DNA of 64,000 nucleotides from Entomortierella parvispora. Its lineage: Eukaryota; Mortierellomycota; Mortierellomycetes; Mortierellales; Mortierellaceae. Shown here in pieces: positions 10,601 to 20,579 of this stretch. How positions within the stretch are numbered: the stretch's first letter is position 1; every line of letters begins with the position of its first letter. Where the stretch lies: contig OY752140.1 of assembly GCA_963573315.1 (NCBI GenBank), positions 3,286,001 through 3,350,000 on the forward strand, given 5' to 3'. The position numbers and the translations under genes are program-made. The notes beneath the pieces are model-generated. The model was not told the DNA's origin and made no database searches. It saw only the letters and a program-made list of their open reading frames with translations.

Positions 10601-13600
10601 GAGTATCATGACTGCTGCTTCCCAGTGACGAATACGACACCACAGTGAAGCGTCTGTTCCCTGCTGGGACCGATCCATCTTCATCTTCGTCACCATCATG
10701 TCCGGCAACAGGGATGCCCCTTGTGTGAGTTCCACCTCCAGAGAGAGGTCGACCAGTCAAACCCCACCCTGCTTCTGTGCCCTCAACTGGGTCCTCAAAG
10801 TTGTAGGTCTTGGTCGGTCCCTTCCATTTGTCCGAGTGCCTCGTTCTCCAGAACATTATGACTTGGATCAGATTCCAGAGTAAGAGTGCAAAGATCACAA
10901 TAAATACCGCGAGATGGAGTGACATTTGGATATAAGCAAAAAGCTCCCGAACCTCTGGCGATGCTTCCACTTGAGGAAGGTAGGCAACTGAGCACCCAGT
11001 GATTGCGATCCGGATAACACTCAGGAACAAATGAAACTTGTTATCGCCAGAATCCGCATAGGGCCATTTGATCGCAATGACAAGAAGGTAGCCCACCTCG
11101 ACCACCATCAAGATCGCCACCTGAGCCACTCCAAAGGACGACAACATGGCCACAGACAGCCCCCACAGAAAACGAACCAGTAAGGTGACCAAAAAGAAAA
11201 GCGTTCCTTCTTGCGCCAGAGTGTTGTAGAGCGTCCCATACTTTAACAGCGTCCCTTGGTCATTATACAGCAACAGCTCGGACGATGCTCGCAGGATCCT
11301 CCAAGTAAAGAAGATGGTAGCCCCCACAGAAAAGATCAGAAGGGACGCTGCAGAAATAACTGTCCTGGTTACGCTTCCAGAGATAGTCAGTTGATACATG
11401 GCAGACAGGGCCAAAGGAGTATAGACCAAGGACCAGACGCGAAGCAAGTTTCCTACAGTAAAAGAGGATATTGTTCTCCAGTGAATATTTGCTTGTCCAC
11501 ATTGCTAGAGTCTCTCGTGTACCTGTGAGTAAAGACTTACCGACGAAAAAGTTGATGGCGTGCTCAAGAGTTTTCCCTCGTTGGTGCTTTTCCTTGGCCA
11601 TTATCCATGCAAACCCGAGCAACGCTGCCGAGACGAGGAGCGAGATCACTGCCATCAATGCTGCGTTGATTAGTGTGCCGAGGAACAAATCCAGGGGAAA
11701 GGCGCCAATGGCTGCTGCATAGGACTCGATCCCGAACCTAGAGACATTGTATTGTGCGCTGGTTCCGCTTGTGTTTGTGAAGGGATCTGCGATGGTTGGG
11801 ATCACAAGAGTAGACGTAGCAGCGATGACCGATGTTCGATTAGGTGGGGGGCGCGTTGGTGGGGGCTGCCTCGCTGATGTCGACTTTGAGCGCGAAGAAG
11901 AGCGGGTGCTGACTGATGATGGGCCCGTATCGTCTGTAGTACTCGAGCTGGTTGTAGTGGTAGTGGTAGTGGTAGTAGCCGAGGGCGTCACTGAAGTTGG
12001 AGACAGGGGTAAGGTTGATGTTGCTTCTGTTGATACAGTAATCTCTTGTCGCCGATGCAACCGCCTGCGGGAGGACGATGGTGTCCTTTGTAAACTTTCG
12101 TAGATACCCTGCAACGCCAGATCATCAGCAATGGCTTTGAGCCTAGTTTCCCTCCATTCGCGATAAAGGTGATCCATATCCCTTTTTTCCTGAAGGAGAT
12201 TGCTGCTACGACTGTTGCTGCCATCAAGAGAGGCGAAACTGCTCAGATTGTTAACGGTGCTGTTTCCGATTCTGACCTGATTCTGATTAACGGATCCTGG
12301 CCCGCCATACTTTAGCACATCAGTCGCATTGGAGGGTCCTTTTCCAGCCAGAGAGTCCCTGAACTCCAAAAAAGACCAGTGAAAAAGCGCAGTAAAAGTC
12401 GGGTAGAAGGACGGATAGTTGACTGAGAGCTGCCCTGTCATGACCATAAACTGCGTGTAAAATACAATGTCGAAAAATCCTGGTGTGTGCACCGAAATGG
12501 CCTCTGATGTCAAACCATAGGTTGCAGTTGCTCCCAAAAGCCCATTGCCGACCGCCGCTCGCATCATGGTAGCCACAAGTCCCAATGCTCCAGAAAGACA
12601 AGCTAGTGCCAGCGGCATATAACTTAGCGCGGTATCAACGTTGGGCATTGTCTGCTCCAACAATATGGACACACAAACAATGGACTGATTGTTGCTCCCG
12701 ACGATTTGCAATGTCACCATGAGCTCTGCATACGGGGCAGACTGGGAGATGTTGAAGCTCTAACGGAAAGGAGATTCGAGATAGAGATAGAGGCCAAAAA
12801 TAGAGAAAATCAACATCGTGTTCGAGATTGGTGAAGCATCCGAGGAGGGTGCCAAGCAGATTCTTACGGTTTGAAGTCTTCCTGGCCCAGGGGCTGTGGG
12901 ACAACCACCGATGATGATTCCTCCGTCAGGTGAGCAAGCAGGGCCTTCGCTACGATAGAGTTGTGTGCCCATTAGAGTTGTCTGAATGGATGTTCGCCCT
13001 GGATTGGATAACAAAGGCATTCGTCCGGTTAGTATCTTGTGGATAGATAGACACACAGACATACCAGGGGGCCCCGCACCCCTCAAGGAGTTCCGTCCTT
13101 TACTGTTGTCTCTGCGTCTCCTAACAAACGCGCCCTGGTACCCCAATGACTGTACTGTGCGATGGAAGCTATTTTTGATATGCAATCGATCATCATGGGA
13201 AGTCAAGAAAAGGAGTGTCCATGGTTGAATGGTTGCACAGAGTCGACAGGTGCAACCACTGCACTCCATAAAAAGACCCTTTCTCCCCCACCCCAGGAAC
13301 AGCACACACTCGCAAAAGACCGGAAAAAAAAAAGAAACGCGTTCTAAAAATAAGGGAAATAAAATTCTTCTATTTGCGCGCCACCATCATCACCACTGAC
13401 TGCATCCCCCGGCCACGGACAGGTGGAAAAGGACAGCGGTGATGTGGGATCGTTGCGTGGACAAAGGGCCAAAACAAAAACAATGGCAAAACATCCAAAA
13501 CAAACTTACAGGCACTCGTAGCAGCGTCAGTATACCCCTGGGCCCAGTATGCGTTGGTGAAGTTCCCGTCCAGTTCGAGCCCGATTGAGCTGTTAGTGTG

Positions 13601-14008
13601 ATCATAGTAAGCGGTGACTTGGCCAAGTGCAAGAATTGGATTAGACCCCGAGCAATCCACATATGGCCATGCGTCCACACCCAGGTCGCCGAGAATGGCA
13701 ATGAGCAGAGCCACCAGAACCAGTGTCAGAAAAGACCCCGACTTTGATACCGCCCCTGCCCCTGTCCAAATCCGTTTCCGTGTTGAATTAGATCGTGCCC
13801 TTGGCTGTGCCAATGCCCTTGTCCTTGAGCAAGCCGTTATCGTCGTGGTGGCGGTCACGGTCACGGTCCCGTTATTTGTTCCTGTCGGTGTTGTGGTCTT
13901 TGCAAGCGGCTGAATAGGCGCTATTGGAGGTCTTGACCTGCAGCAATGAAGGGAGGCGTCGCCTGTTTGCACCTCCCAAGGTATAGAGACGTCAAGGAGC
14001 ATAACCAT
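7647..14008 (-). CDS. TRP-like (Flc/Pkd2-type) membrane channel with long disordered tail
   Basis: Four exons: 14008-13510, 12998-12868, 12759-11541 and 11452-7647, giving 1884 residues. All junctions use GT/AG and close in frame (introns 511, 108 and 88 bp). The N-terminus has a Thr-rich stretch, a membrane/signal anchor (LTLVLVALLIAILG) and an ML-like lumenal region (YVDCSGSNPILALGQV...). The middle contains the fungal TRP signature region (FFDIVFYTQFMVMTGQL) and about eight further hydrophobic segments up to near 11 kb. These fit the fungal family that includes yeast Flc1-3 and fission yeast Pkd2, proteins tied to calcium handling, FAD transport and cell-wall integrity. The C-terminal ~1000 residues are cytosolic, Ser/Gln/Ala-rich and disordered, with an alanine-rich AAEAAAAEAAAAT tract and many likely phosphosites; this tail is unusually long. 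The start at 14008 is the first Met of its frame; 14002 is equally possible. Confidence 0.85.
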
Positions 14009-14628
14009 GCAGGAAGGAAATAACTGCGAGGTGGATATGGTCGCGTTCTAAGTTTGGGCGGCAGCGGGGGTGAAAGTGGGGTGCTGTCACCGTTGGAGGC
14101 GCCTGTCCTGCTGAGAGTCCGTGTTTGAACGGTCGAATGCAAGAGATGGCGAAACGAGGTGCACAGAATGCGACAAGAGGAGACGAGAAAACGAAAGAAA
14201 GAGAGCGCGGAAAAGAAAAGAGCACAGCAAGCTGAGTCAGGGCAGGAGAGGAGTTGATCAGGAAATAGAAACAAAAAAAGAAGAAAAAAAGAAAAAAAGG
14301 AATCAGTTCAGGACGAGGCGGAGGTGAGGGTCGTAAGAGGGTGAGAGAGAGAGAATGCAATGGGGTAGAGAATGCAAATGAATTGAAAGAAAGAGGGGGA
14401 TGCGGAGCATGGAACGAAGTGAGAACAGGAGGGGGGGGGGAGAGAAAAGAGGGGGAAAAGAGAAGTGCGAGATTGCTTGCACACATCACACACAACACAA
14501 CGTACTTCACACACAACGCACTTCACACACACAACACACGTTCAACGGTCAAAGCTCGTTTTGTTTTTTTTATCTTTTTTTATTTATTCCGACGGAGAGT
14601 ATATTTCAATTTAATTAATAGAGATATC
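14009..14628. other. 5' region of the channel gene, low-complexity and AT-rich
   Basis: It contains purine-rich runs (GAGAGA, AAAGAAGAAA), an ACACAC-rich stretch near 14480-14540, and an AT-rich segment toward the transposon. No gene supported. Confidence 0.5.
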
Positions 14629-16471
14629 GCAAAAAAGATTCTGTCCGGATAAAATCGGTCTATTCATGATCAAATAATTTTACCTCATCCTCTATTTTGG
14701 GTGAACTGAAAGGCCCAGAACTCGGATTCAATTTATTTCAGAAATCAAACGAATTGGATGGTTTTTGAATGAACTGCAACGGAATGAAAAAAAGGGTGGA
14801 AAATGGGTATAATCGTCACTAAAATTAAATATTATTCGTGATAAATTAAAAATTAATCTAATCATCGTCATCGGAGTAAAAAATTCCTTCCTCATCGTCG
14901 TCGTCGCTGCCATCGTCGTCCGTTCCTCGGCTCCTTTCAAGATCTTTTTGATGGAGTTCCCAGTAGTCCTTGCAAATCTTGACAGTCTTCTCCCAGATCG
15001 AGACCAACTGATCACTGCTGGTCTTCGCGAACCCCTCGAGCAATCGATTTCTGAGTGAAAGACACGTCTCGTTCAGGTTTGGATTGAAGGCAATTGGATT
15101 CTTGACCATGCCCCAGAGCATCTCGATGGGTTGTAGTTCGCAATGGTAAGGGGGTGTCTTCATGATAGTGTGGCCCTGCTCATTCGCAATCTCATAGGAG
15201 GCATACACGGGAGGAATGTTCATATTGTCAATTTCTTCCAAAAGCCCCAAGCGCGTCATAGCTCTACCGTTAGGACGCGTTGGCAGTTGAAGCTCATTGT
15301 CCGCAAACCATTGAACAATCTCAGCAAGAGGCGAACTCTTCTTCGGCGGTGGGTTTTTCTGACGTACGTGGTACTTGGCGCCATCCATATGGATATTACA
15401 GGGACCGTATTCATCCGAGAGCGTCTTGCAGATTTCGTTGAAGAGGCGTTCGAACAGGTCCGCATTGAAGTTGCCATGGTAATCATGTAAATCCGGGGCA
15501 ATGCCGCTTCCCCGTACGAATTCAGGTACCGTGCTCCAATCCTCATTATCTCGAGCCTTTCGACCCCTTCCACCTCGATGTTGCTGTCCACGTGCCTTTC
15601 CAACTACCGGCCAGATCAAGATACTTTTTTTCACAATCTCTCCTTTCATCTTGTGTCCATTGTGGTATACGACAAACGCGCCAAATATTACGACCATAGG
15701 CTTACGGCCAGACTCATTGACAGTTCCTCCAATCGGCTTCCAGGTGTACTTTGTGTGGTGATCCAGGTGACAATAACTTTCGTCCAAAAAAACTTCGGGG
15801 ATGATTGGGTTCCCTTTAGCATTGAGATTTTCTAGTCGTCGCTCAAGGTAGATATGGCGGTAGTTGATGATGGCTGGTTTGTCGTGATAGACATTGCGTC
15901 GATTGCCTTTCCCATAGGTAAGTCCAAGATGGAGGAGGTAGTGTGTGAGGGTGCGTTTCTTGAGGGAGAGACCATGGTTATCTTCCAACTCCTTGAGGAT
16001 GAGAGACGATGTGACAGGAATCCCGGCTATATTATTCTCGAGAATAAAAGTCCGAATAGCTGCGCCCAAACTCTCGTCAATGGTGAGCTTTGGGCGTCCA
16101 ATGGTCATTTGGACTGGCTCCTCCTTGTGAATGGCAAGTCGAATAGCGTTTTGTGCCACTTGCGTTCCAACGCCAGTTACCAGAGCTAGCTGCTGGCGCG
16201 GAGTCAGCTTTTTACGGCAGTGGTGGAGTGGCCCAGAGCCTGAAAGGTGATGATAGACGTTGATCAGAATGGAGTACTCATTGCGAGTGACTGGTGCTCC
16301 ATTCCGCTTAATGTGCGAGATTGACATGGGATGTTGGTCTGATTGTCACAGGAGGGATTTTGAGTGCCTTTTGGACGCCGCTTGAGCAGCCAGAGCCGCG
16401 GACAAATTTATTAAGGGTCCAAAACTACTCCTAAAAAAACAATACGAGAAATGGGATTGGATCTTTTTTGC
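14629..16471 (-). mobile_element. IS630/Tc1-mariner-type DNA transposon (boundaries tentative)
   Basis: The element is defined by the transposase gene at 14858-16327. The only end signal found is an 11-bp inverted match: GCAAAAAAGAT at 14629-14639 and its complement at 16461-16471. The match does not extend inward, and no TA target duplication lies directly at these ends, so the true ends may differ. The AT content left of the gene is higher than in flanking genes. Confidence 0.4.
14858..16327 (-). CDS. DDE transposase, IS630/Tc1-mariner superfamily
   Basis: A single uninterrupted frame of 489 residues starting MSISHIKRNG. The N-terminal ~170 residues look like paired helix-turn-helix/winged-helix DNA-binding regions (PRQQLALVTGVGTQVAQNAI, then GRPKLTIDESLGAAIR). 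The catalytic core has the three expected acidic positions: first Asp in VFLDESYCHLD, second in IHMDGAKYHV, third acid Glu in ELQPIEMLWG. The tail is Asp/Glu-rich. All catalytic positions are present and no stop or frameshift is seen, so the protein could be active. It lies between two host genes, transcribed toward the channel gene. Confidence 0.9.
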   Translation of the reverse strand: MSISHIKRNGAPVTRNEYSILINVYHHLSGSGPLHHCRKKLTPRQQLALVTGVGTQVAQNAIRLAIHKEEPVQMTIGRPKLTIDESLGAAIRTFILENNIAGIPVTSSLILKELEDNHGLSLKKRTLTHYLLHLGLTYGKGNRRNVYHDKPAIINYRHIYLERRLENLNAKGNPIIPEVFLDESYCHLDHHTKYTWKPIGGTVNESGRKPMVVIFGAFVVYHNGHKMKGEIVKKSILIWPVVGKARGQQHRGGRGRKARDNEDWSTVPEFVRGSGIAPDLHDYHGNFNADLFERLFNEICKTLSDEYGPCNIHMDGAKYHVRQKNPPPKKSSPLAEIVQWFADNELQLPTRPNGRAMTRLGLLEEIDNMNIPPVYASYEIANEQGHTIMKTPPYHCELQPIEMLWGMVKNPIAFNPNLNETCLSLRNRLLEGFAKTSSDQLVSIWEKTVKICKDYWELHQKDLERSRGTDDDGSDDDDEEGIFYSDDDD

Positions 16472-17094
16472 CAGGTCTCTAGTGAGAAAAAAAGAAAAGA
16501 AAACCCCCTTTCGTCCTCGCTTTTCGTTCGTTCGTTCCTTCCTTCGTTCCTTTCCTTCGCTTCTTCTCTTCTTTTCTGTCCTTGTCCTTCATCCCACCCA
16601 CCCGCCCTGTTGCATCCGCTTGCCTCTTTCCTTCTCTCCTTCTCTCCTTCTCTCCATCTCTCCATCTCTCTTTCTCCCTCTCCTTCCCTCCATCTCTTCA
16701 TGACCTTCATCACCCTCTAGACGACCCATCATCCTCCCTCTCTGTCTCACACACACACATATCTTTTCTCGCCCTCTCTCCCTCTCTCTCTCGACAGACT
16801 GACTCTTGTCCTGTTCCTGGTCTTCCTCTCTTCCTCTCTTCCCCTCTTCCTGTCTGTCTGTCTGGCCATCATCTGTGCACATCCTTCCAACACCACCCAT
16901 CCCAACCCTTTTATTTTCCGCTCCATTTGAGGTTGATTCCCCCCCTCATCCTCATCCTCATCCTCCTTCTATACCTCACCTCCCCTTCCTTACCCCGCCT
17001 CGCCTCTGACGATACCTTAATCTACCCGCACCTTCCCTCCATTACCTGTTTTTGTCTTTTACTTTTTTTTTCCGACCACAACCCTGTTCTCATC
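16472..17094 (+). promoter_or_regulatory. pyrimidine-rich promoter/leader of the RhoGAP gene
   Basis: About 600 bp composed almost entirely of C and T on the plus strand (TTCC, CTCT, CTTC runs), with almost no stop codons in one frame. This makes the coding frame appear to extend upstream to 16582, but composition indicates untranslated leader/promoter. Confidence 0.5.
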
Positions 17095-20000
17095 ATGACC
17101 AACAACAGCCAGCAGCAGTCTTCATCTCCTCCACTTCCGCCGCTCCCTGCATCCGCCTATTCTTCACCCTCTCCTCCACCGCTCCTCCTCCCTTCCTCGG
17201 CCTCGTCCTCTCCAAAGACCTCCTTCACCTCCCGCTTCAAATCCAAACCTCAGGCCATCGCCATCCATCTCAATAATAGCAGTGTTGGTTTAGAGCCATC
17301 ACAGCCCTCCCCCCGGCGAGGCTCGATTGCAGCGCACTTGATGAACTTTGCAACACGATCAACGACCTCCCTTCATCTCCTCTCCAGCTCAGCGCCTGCT
17401 CACCATGGCTCTGGCCTGGGTCCGTCTGCATCCACCACGTCTTTGGCGACTCAGGAGGAAGAGATGCGGTCTCAGGTCCTGCCTCTCCGGTCCACAGCCT
17501 TCTCCAACCCATTCAAGAAACTGCAATACACTTTCCAAGGCAGCAGTTCCAAAAAGACCTCGGATGGACAAAAAATCCCCGAGCGCATTGTATCGTCCTC
17601 TGCCTCGGCACAATCCATGACCTCCTGGCGCTCCAAGGGCGCCGAGATGCTGTCCAAGAAAACCTGGGGGCGAACCCGCAAGAGTAAGTGTGTGTGTTTT
17701 TTTATTTTGACGTCTTCTTGTTTGGTTGTTCTTTCATGACATTCTTTTATGCAGCCGACACTGGGAGGGAGTGCAGGTGCAGGCATTGTAGACTGTTCCG
17801 CCAGCACAAATCGGGCAGGGCAGGGGAGAACAGACAGGAGAGAGTGAGCGAGTGAGAATGAGAGAGTAAGAGGGAGACAAACAATATCTGCATTCTTTTT
17901 TCATTTTTTGCATATCTGCATCAATCTGCAACAAACGGCCACCCACGAGCAAATCGCACAAATCACATCCCACAGAGTTAATTGCGTTTAAATAATGCGG
18001 GACGAGAGACGAAAGAAGAAGGGGCAACACGCGGGTGGGCTGGGGTGGGGTAGGGAGAGTGCGGTTCAACTGCAGAACAGAAGGAGAGCAGTGGTTGTTG
18101 TTTGCTGCAGGCGGTTGTTGTATGCAGTGCTTCCTTCCATGGTGTCAACCAACCAACCAACCATCCATCCGTCCGTCCGTCCGTTGCTCTCTTGGACCAC
18201 CACCTTCCCAATCCCCTTGTCCGTGGATCTGGATCAAAGTGAGACCAGAGAAACCACACTGTTTCTTTCCATCATTATCATATCATATCATATCATCATA
18301 TCAATCATTCCTATTGTTTGGCCGAAGGAATGCCCGCAATTGTTTCTTTTTTAATTACCCCCCCCCCCCCCTCCCTCCTTCCTCCTTCCTCTCCTTCCTC
18401 TCAAACCAAAAGGATTGACCAAACTAACACACAAACACATTGTCGTCGTCATCCTCACTCCTCTCCTCTTCTCTCTCTTCTTCTCTCTCTTCTTCTTTCT
18501 CTCTTCTTTCTTTCTCCTCTCTCCTCACAGACTCAGAGCCGACCTATGCTGGCCAGGGTGTCCTCACCGCCCCAATCTTTGGGTCCACCATCGACGACGC
18601 CGTCCGCATCTCCCACATTCCAGGCACCCCTATGGTTCCCGCGGTACTCTACCGCTGTGCAGAGTTCCTCGAGAGCAAGGGAGTGCACGAGGTTGGTCTA
18701 TATCGGTAAGGCTCATTCGTATTCAACTCTACTTGTCCCCCACTCGATCGATAATGTGCTGCGTTCTTGTGTCACCGACCGACCAACCACCGCCAACAAC
18801 AACAGCAAGTTGCAACAACAACAACAACAACACAGACAGCCGCCAACCGCCATCTCGGCAGGTTGTGTGATGCTGCACCAATGCCATGTAGTCTGACTGG
18901 TGCTCAGGGAGATAAGCGCCAAACTCTCTTTGTTCGCCTCATTAATTATTTCTTTTTCTCTTCCGTTTTCTTTTGGTGCTTGCTTACTTACTCCCGCCGC
19001 TCACTGCTTCCTTGTCGTAGCGTTCCCGGAAGCCATGCTAGCGTGCAAAAGCTCAAGCGTCTTTTTGACTCGGGCAAGGACCATAACCTGCTGGCAATGG
19101 ACGGAATTGATCCCAACGACATTGCCACGTTGTTGAAACTGTACTTGCGCGAGCGTAAGTCCTCTTCCTGTAGCACAAAGTTAGATTACACCACTTGTGC
19201 AAGCGTTGTTTGCTGACGACTTGCTCCCCTACCCTCTACCTTCTACTTTTGCTTAGTGCCATCGCCCCTCCTCCCCGCCGTCTTTTTGGAGCAGTTCCAG
19301 TCTCTCATCTCGACAGACCGCCAGATCTGCCACTCACTGCGAGGAATCCTGATCCGCCTGCCTCGGTCCAATTACGTACTCCTCTCTTTTCTCTGCCACC
19401 ATCTCTCTCGCATTGCAGCGCACGCCGACAAGACAAAGATGAATGTATCCAACCTTGGTGTGGTCTTCGCCCCCACTCTCTCCATCGGCAGTATTCTCTT
19501 CAAGGCCTTGCTGGGAGGATTCTACGACGCCGAGGAAACCGCCGAGAGCAGAGAACTGGGTTTGAAGCTCGTCTGGGGAGGATTACTTCAGGACTTCGAA
19601 TACGATGGCGTCGCCGACTGGTCAGACGTCCACTCTGGAGGCGAGGCAAGCCAAATGCCTTTGCCTCTCTTATACCAAACAGGACCCCTGTCTCCTCAAC
19701 ACCCACTCTCGCCAGCACAGGAAATTGTTGCGCAATCGTTGGCTGTCCCCTCATCTTCTACTGGATTAGGCTTTACTCAGAGTCTGCCGAACCACCATCA
19801 TATCCCCTCGTCTTTGCCTTTGAGTCGCGAAGATGATGAGGCAAATCTTTTGGCAGCAATGGTTCTTCGCGAGGAGAGGGCAGCAGCAGCAGCAGCGGCG
19901 GCAGCAACACATCAGGACGACGACACTTGCTCCAATGCTTCGGAAGGATCATTGTCCTCGGTCGACAGGACCGATAACACGGCACTCTCTACCATGTCTT

Positions 20001-20428
20001 CTCCAGGAACACAACATACCAAAGATCAAGCGTTTGAAGCGTCCTTCACTTCGCCCTCGATGGCCTTCTCGCCCACCCTTCCCGCCACTTCACTCCCCGC
20101 ATCGTCATCGTCTTGCCTCATTTCGACCGCGTCTGTGCCGACCGACACCACCACCACCAACAGTCTGACTTTGGATACTAAGGATGTCCACGTACCCTCG
20201 ACTGTGGCTATACCCAATGTGCTCGAGCTCCGAGATGAGACCATCAAGGTCGCAGCAGAAGGCCCTGGTGACGAGGATGAGGAGGAAGCAGATGAAGGAG
20301 AGCAAGAAGAAGAGGAGGAAGAAGAGGACGAAGAGGTAGATAATGTTGCCGTGCCCGAGTTCACGCACAAGAGTGCATCAGGCGCGCCTCAACTGCCCCC
20401 ACTGGAGGGGTTGATGATTGCGCTCTAG
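17095..20428 (+). CDS. RhoGAP-domain protein
   Basis: Four exons: 17095-17683, 18531-18705, 19021-19154 and 19257-20428, giving 689 residues; all junctions close in frame. The first intron is long (847 bp). The RhoGAP domain starts in exon 2 (FGSTIDDAVRI) and contains the catalytic arginine-finger motif GLYRVPGS, with Arg255 encoded by a codon split between exons 2 and 3. Further GAP motifs are LKLYLRELPSPLLP and KMNVSNLGVVFAPTL. It should stimulate GTP hydrolysis by a Rho-family GTPase (Cdc42/Rho/Rac), thereby affecting polarity and actin. The N-terminal ~195 residues are Ser/Pro-rich and disordered. The C-terminal region has an alanine run and a long Asp/Glu tract near the end. No BAR, PH or LIM partner domain is visible. 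The start at MTNNSQ is preferred over the earlier in-frame ATG at 16582, which lies in C/T-rich leader. Confidence 0.9.
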
Positions 20429-20579
20429 AAGAGAGACCATGTACAATAAATCAGCATTCTTTCGAATCGTGGTGACTGTTTCGCGGGGAACAGGAACCCT
20501 TTTTTTTTTTTTGTTCTTTCCCCTTTGCCTGCTTTCCCACGCATTCATCTCTTTTATCCATCCCAATCTCATCACCCTC

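Noticed and set aside
16582-17094. Upstream in-frame extension of the RhoGAP protein
   Set aside because: The stretch is almost pure C/T and encodes Ser/Leu/Pro filler; the ATG at 17095 begins normal protein composition.
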